This document shows positions 15,232 to 15,636 of a stretch of DNA of 15,636 bases, piece after piece (positions within the stretch are counted from its first letter, which is position 1; each line of letters starts with the position of its first letter). Source of the DNA: an uncultured Corynebacterium sp. (GTDB lineage Bacteria > Actinomycetota > Actinomycetes > Mycobacteriales > Mycobacteriaceae); contig CALZCR010000008.1 of NCBI GenBank assembly GCA_945631445.1, forward strand, positions 1-15,636. Reading direction: 5' to 3'. The position numbers were made by a program, and so were the translations under genes. The notes beneath the pieces were generated by a model. The model was not told the origin of the DNA, ran no database searches, and saw only the letters and a program-made list of their open reading frames with translations.

Positions 15232-15636
15232 GTGAATACCGTCTGGACCTGGGTGAAGAAAGCCTGGCATTGGCTGACCAGCATGCGCACCGCCCTGGCG
15301 TTGTTGTTCTTGTTGGCGTTGGCGTCGATCCCGGGGGCGCTGCTCCCGCAACGCAGCCTCAACGAATCCAACGTCAACGACTACTTGGAGAGCAACGGCC
15401 GGATCGCCGAGATCTACGACCGGCTGCACTTCTTCGACGTCTTCGAGTCGCCCTGGTTCGTCGCGATTTTCGTGCTGCTGATCATCTCCCTGGTCGGCTG
15501 CATCGTCCCGCGTTCGCTGGACCACTGGCAGGCGTACCGCACCCCGCCGACGCGTGCGCCGCGGAACCTGAGCCGCCTCCCGCTGCATCACCTCGGAACG
15601 ACGGAGCGAGGCTTCGAGGAGGTCAAGGCGACGGCA
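15232..15636 (+). CDS. resB: ResB-family cytochrome c biogenesis protein, 3' end cut by window edge
   Basis: The first 135 codons of a ResB (Ccs1) protein, usually about 500-550 residues, with no stop before the window end. The visible part has the hallmark first helix LTSMRTALALLFLLALASIP followed by GALLPQRSLNESNVNDYL, then HFFDVFESPWFVAIFVLLII with SLVGCIVPRS, the typical second helix. ResB forms with CcsA/CcsB the System II haem exporter and lyase that attaches haem to apocytochrome c outside the membrane. The GTG at 15232 is chosen because it gives the family N-terminus; AGGAAG (15214-15219) lies 12 nt upstream, overlapping the ccdA stop. The partner haem-lyase gene is expected just beyond the window. 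Confidence 0.93.
   Translation, partial: MNTVWTWVKKAWHWLTSMRTALALLFLLALASIPGALLPQRSLNESNVNDYLESNGRIAEIYDRLHFFDVFESPWFVAIFVLLIISLVGCIVPRSLDHWQAYRTPPTRAPRNLSRLPLHHLGTTERGFEEVKATA

Overview
This 15.6 kb window looks like chromosomal DNA of a high-GC Corynebacterium or a close relative. From memory, the gene order HAD phosphatase / small thioredoxin-fold protein / hemA / hemC / hemD / hemB / membrane proteins, and later hemL / phosphatase / TlpA-like / ccdA / resB, is the conserved actinobacterial haem block (M. tuberculosis Rv0505c-Rv0512 and Rv0524-Rv0528; C. glutamicum cg0495-cg0523). hemE and hemY lying inside the block is the corynebacterial version of it. The species cannot be named from the sequence.

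Layout. Positions 1-741 (minus) hold a HAD-family phosphatase cut by the window edge. From there the plus strand carries a CxxC mini-protein (873-1118), hemA (1195-2571), hemC (2572-3471) and a small unrecognised protein (3481-3852), closed by a clear intrinsic terminator (3868-3890). A new unit starts with a 179-nt structured leader and runs through a fused methyltransferase-like/HemD protein (4070-5809), hemB (5874-6860) and two small four-helix membrane proteins (6857-7936). hemE (7990-9051) has its own promoter and appears leaderless; hemY follows (9060-10457). A 13E12/DUF222-type HNH endonuclease gene sits on the minus strand (10454-11593), tail-to-tail with hemY and sharing 4 bp with it. 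hemL (11857-13179) restarts the plus strand from another apparently leaderless promoter and leads into a histidine phosphatase, a TlpA-like lipoprotein, CcdA and the start of ResB (cut at the right edge). No gap exceeds 300 bases; the largest is the 263 bp between the HNH gene and hemL.

How it works together. HemA, HemL, HemB, HemC, HemD and HemE take glutamyl-tRNA to coproporphyrinogen III. HemY is expected to oxidise that to coproporphyrin III in the coproporphyrin-dependent route used by Actinobacteria; ferrochelatase and HemQ are not in the window. TlpA-like protein, CcdA and ResB belong to System II cytochrome c maturation, which uses haem by attaching it to apocytochromes outside the membrane. 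The window therefore couples haem production to one of its main uses.

The enzymes themselves are ordinary. The points worth a second look are regulatory and contextual: a 12-bp helix that would hide the hemB ribosome binding site and that a ribosome finishing hemD would open; a structured hemD leader that also contains a 48-codon open frame; inverted repeats over the hemA, hemE and hemL promoters; a degenerate methyltransferase half on HemD; two or three uncharacterised small genes embedded in the haem operons; and the HNH gene lodged between hemY and hemL. I found no CRISPR array, tRNA, rRNA, insertion sequence or clear new multi-gene system.
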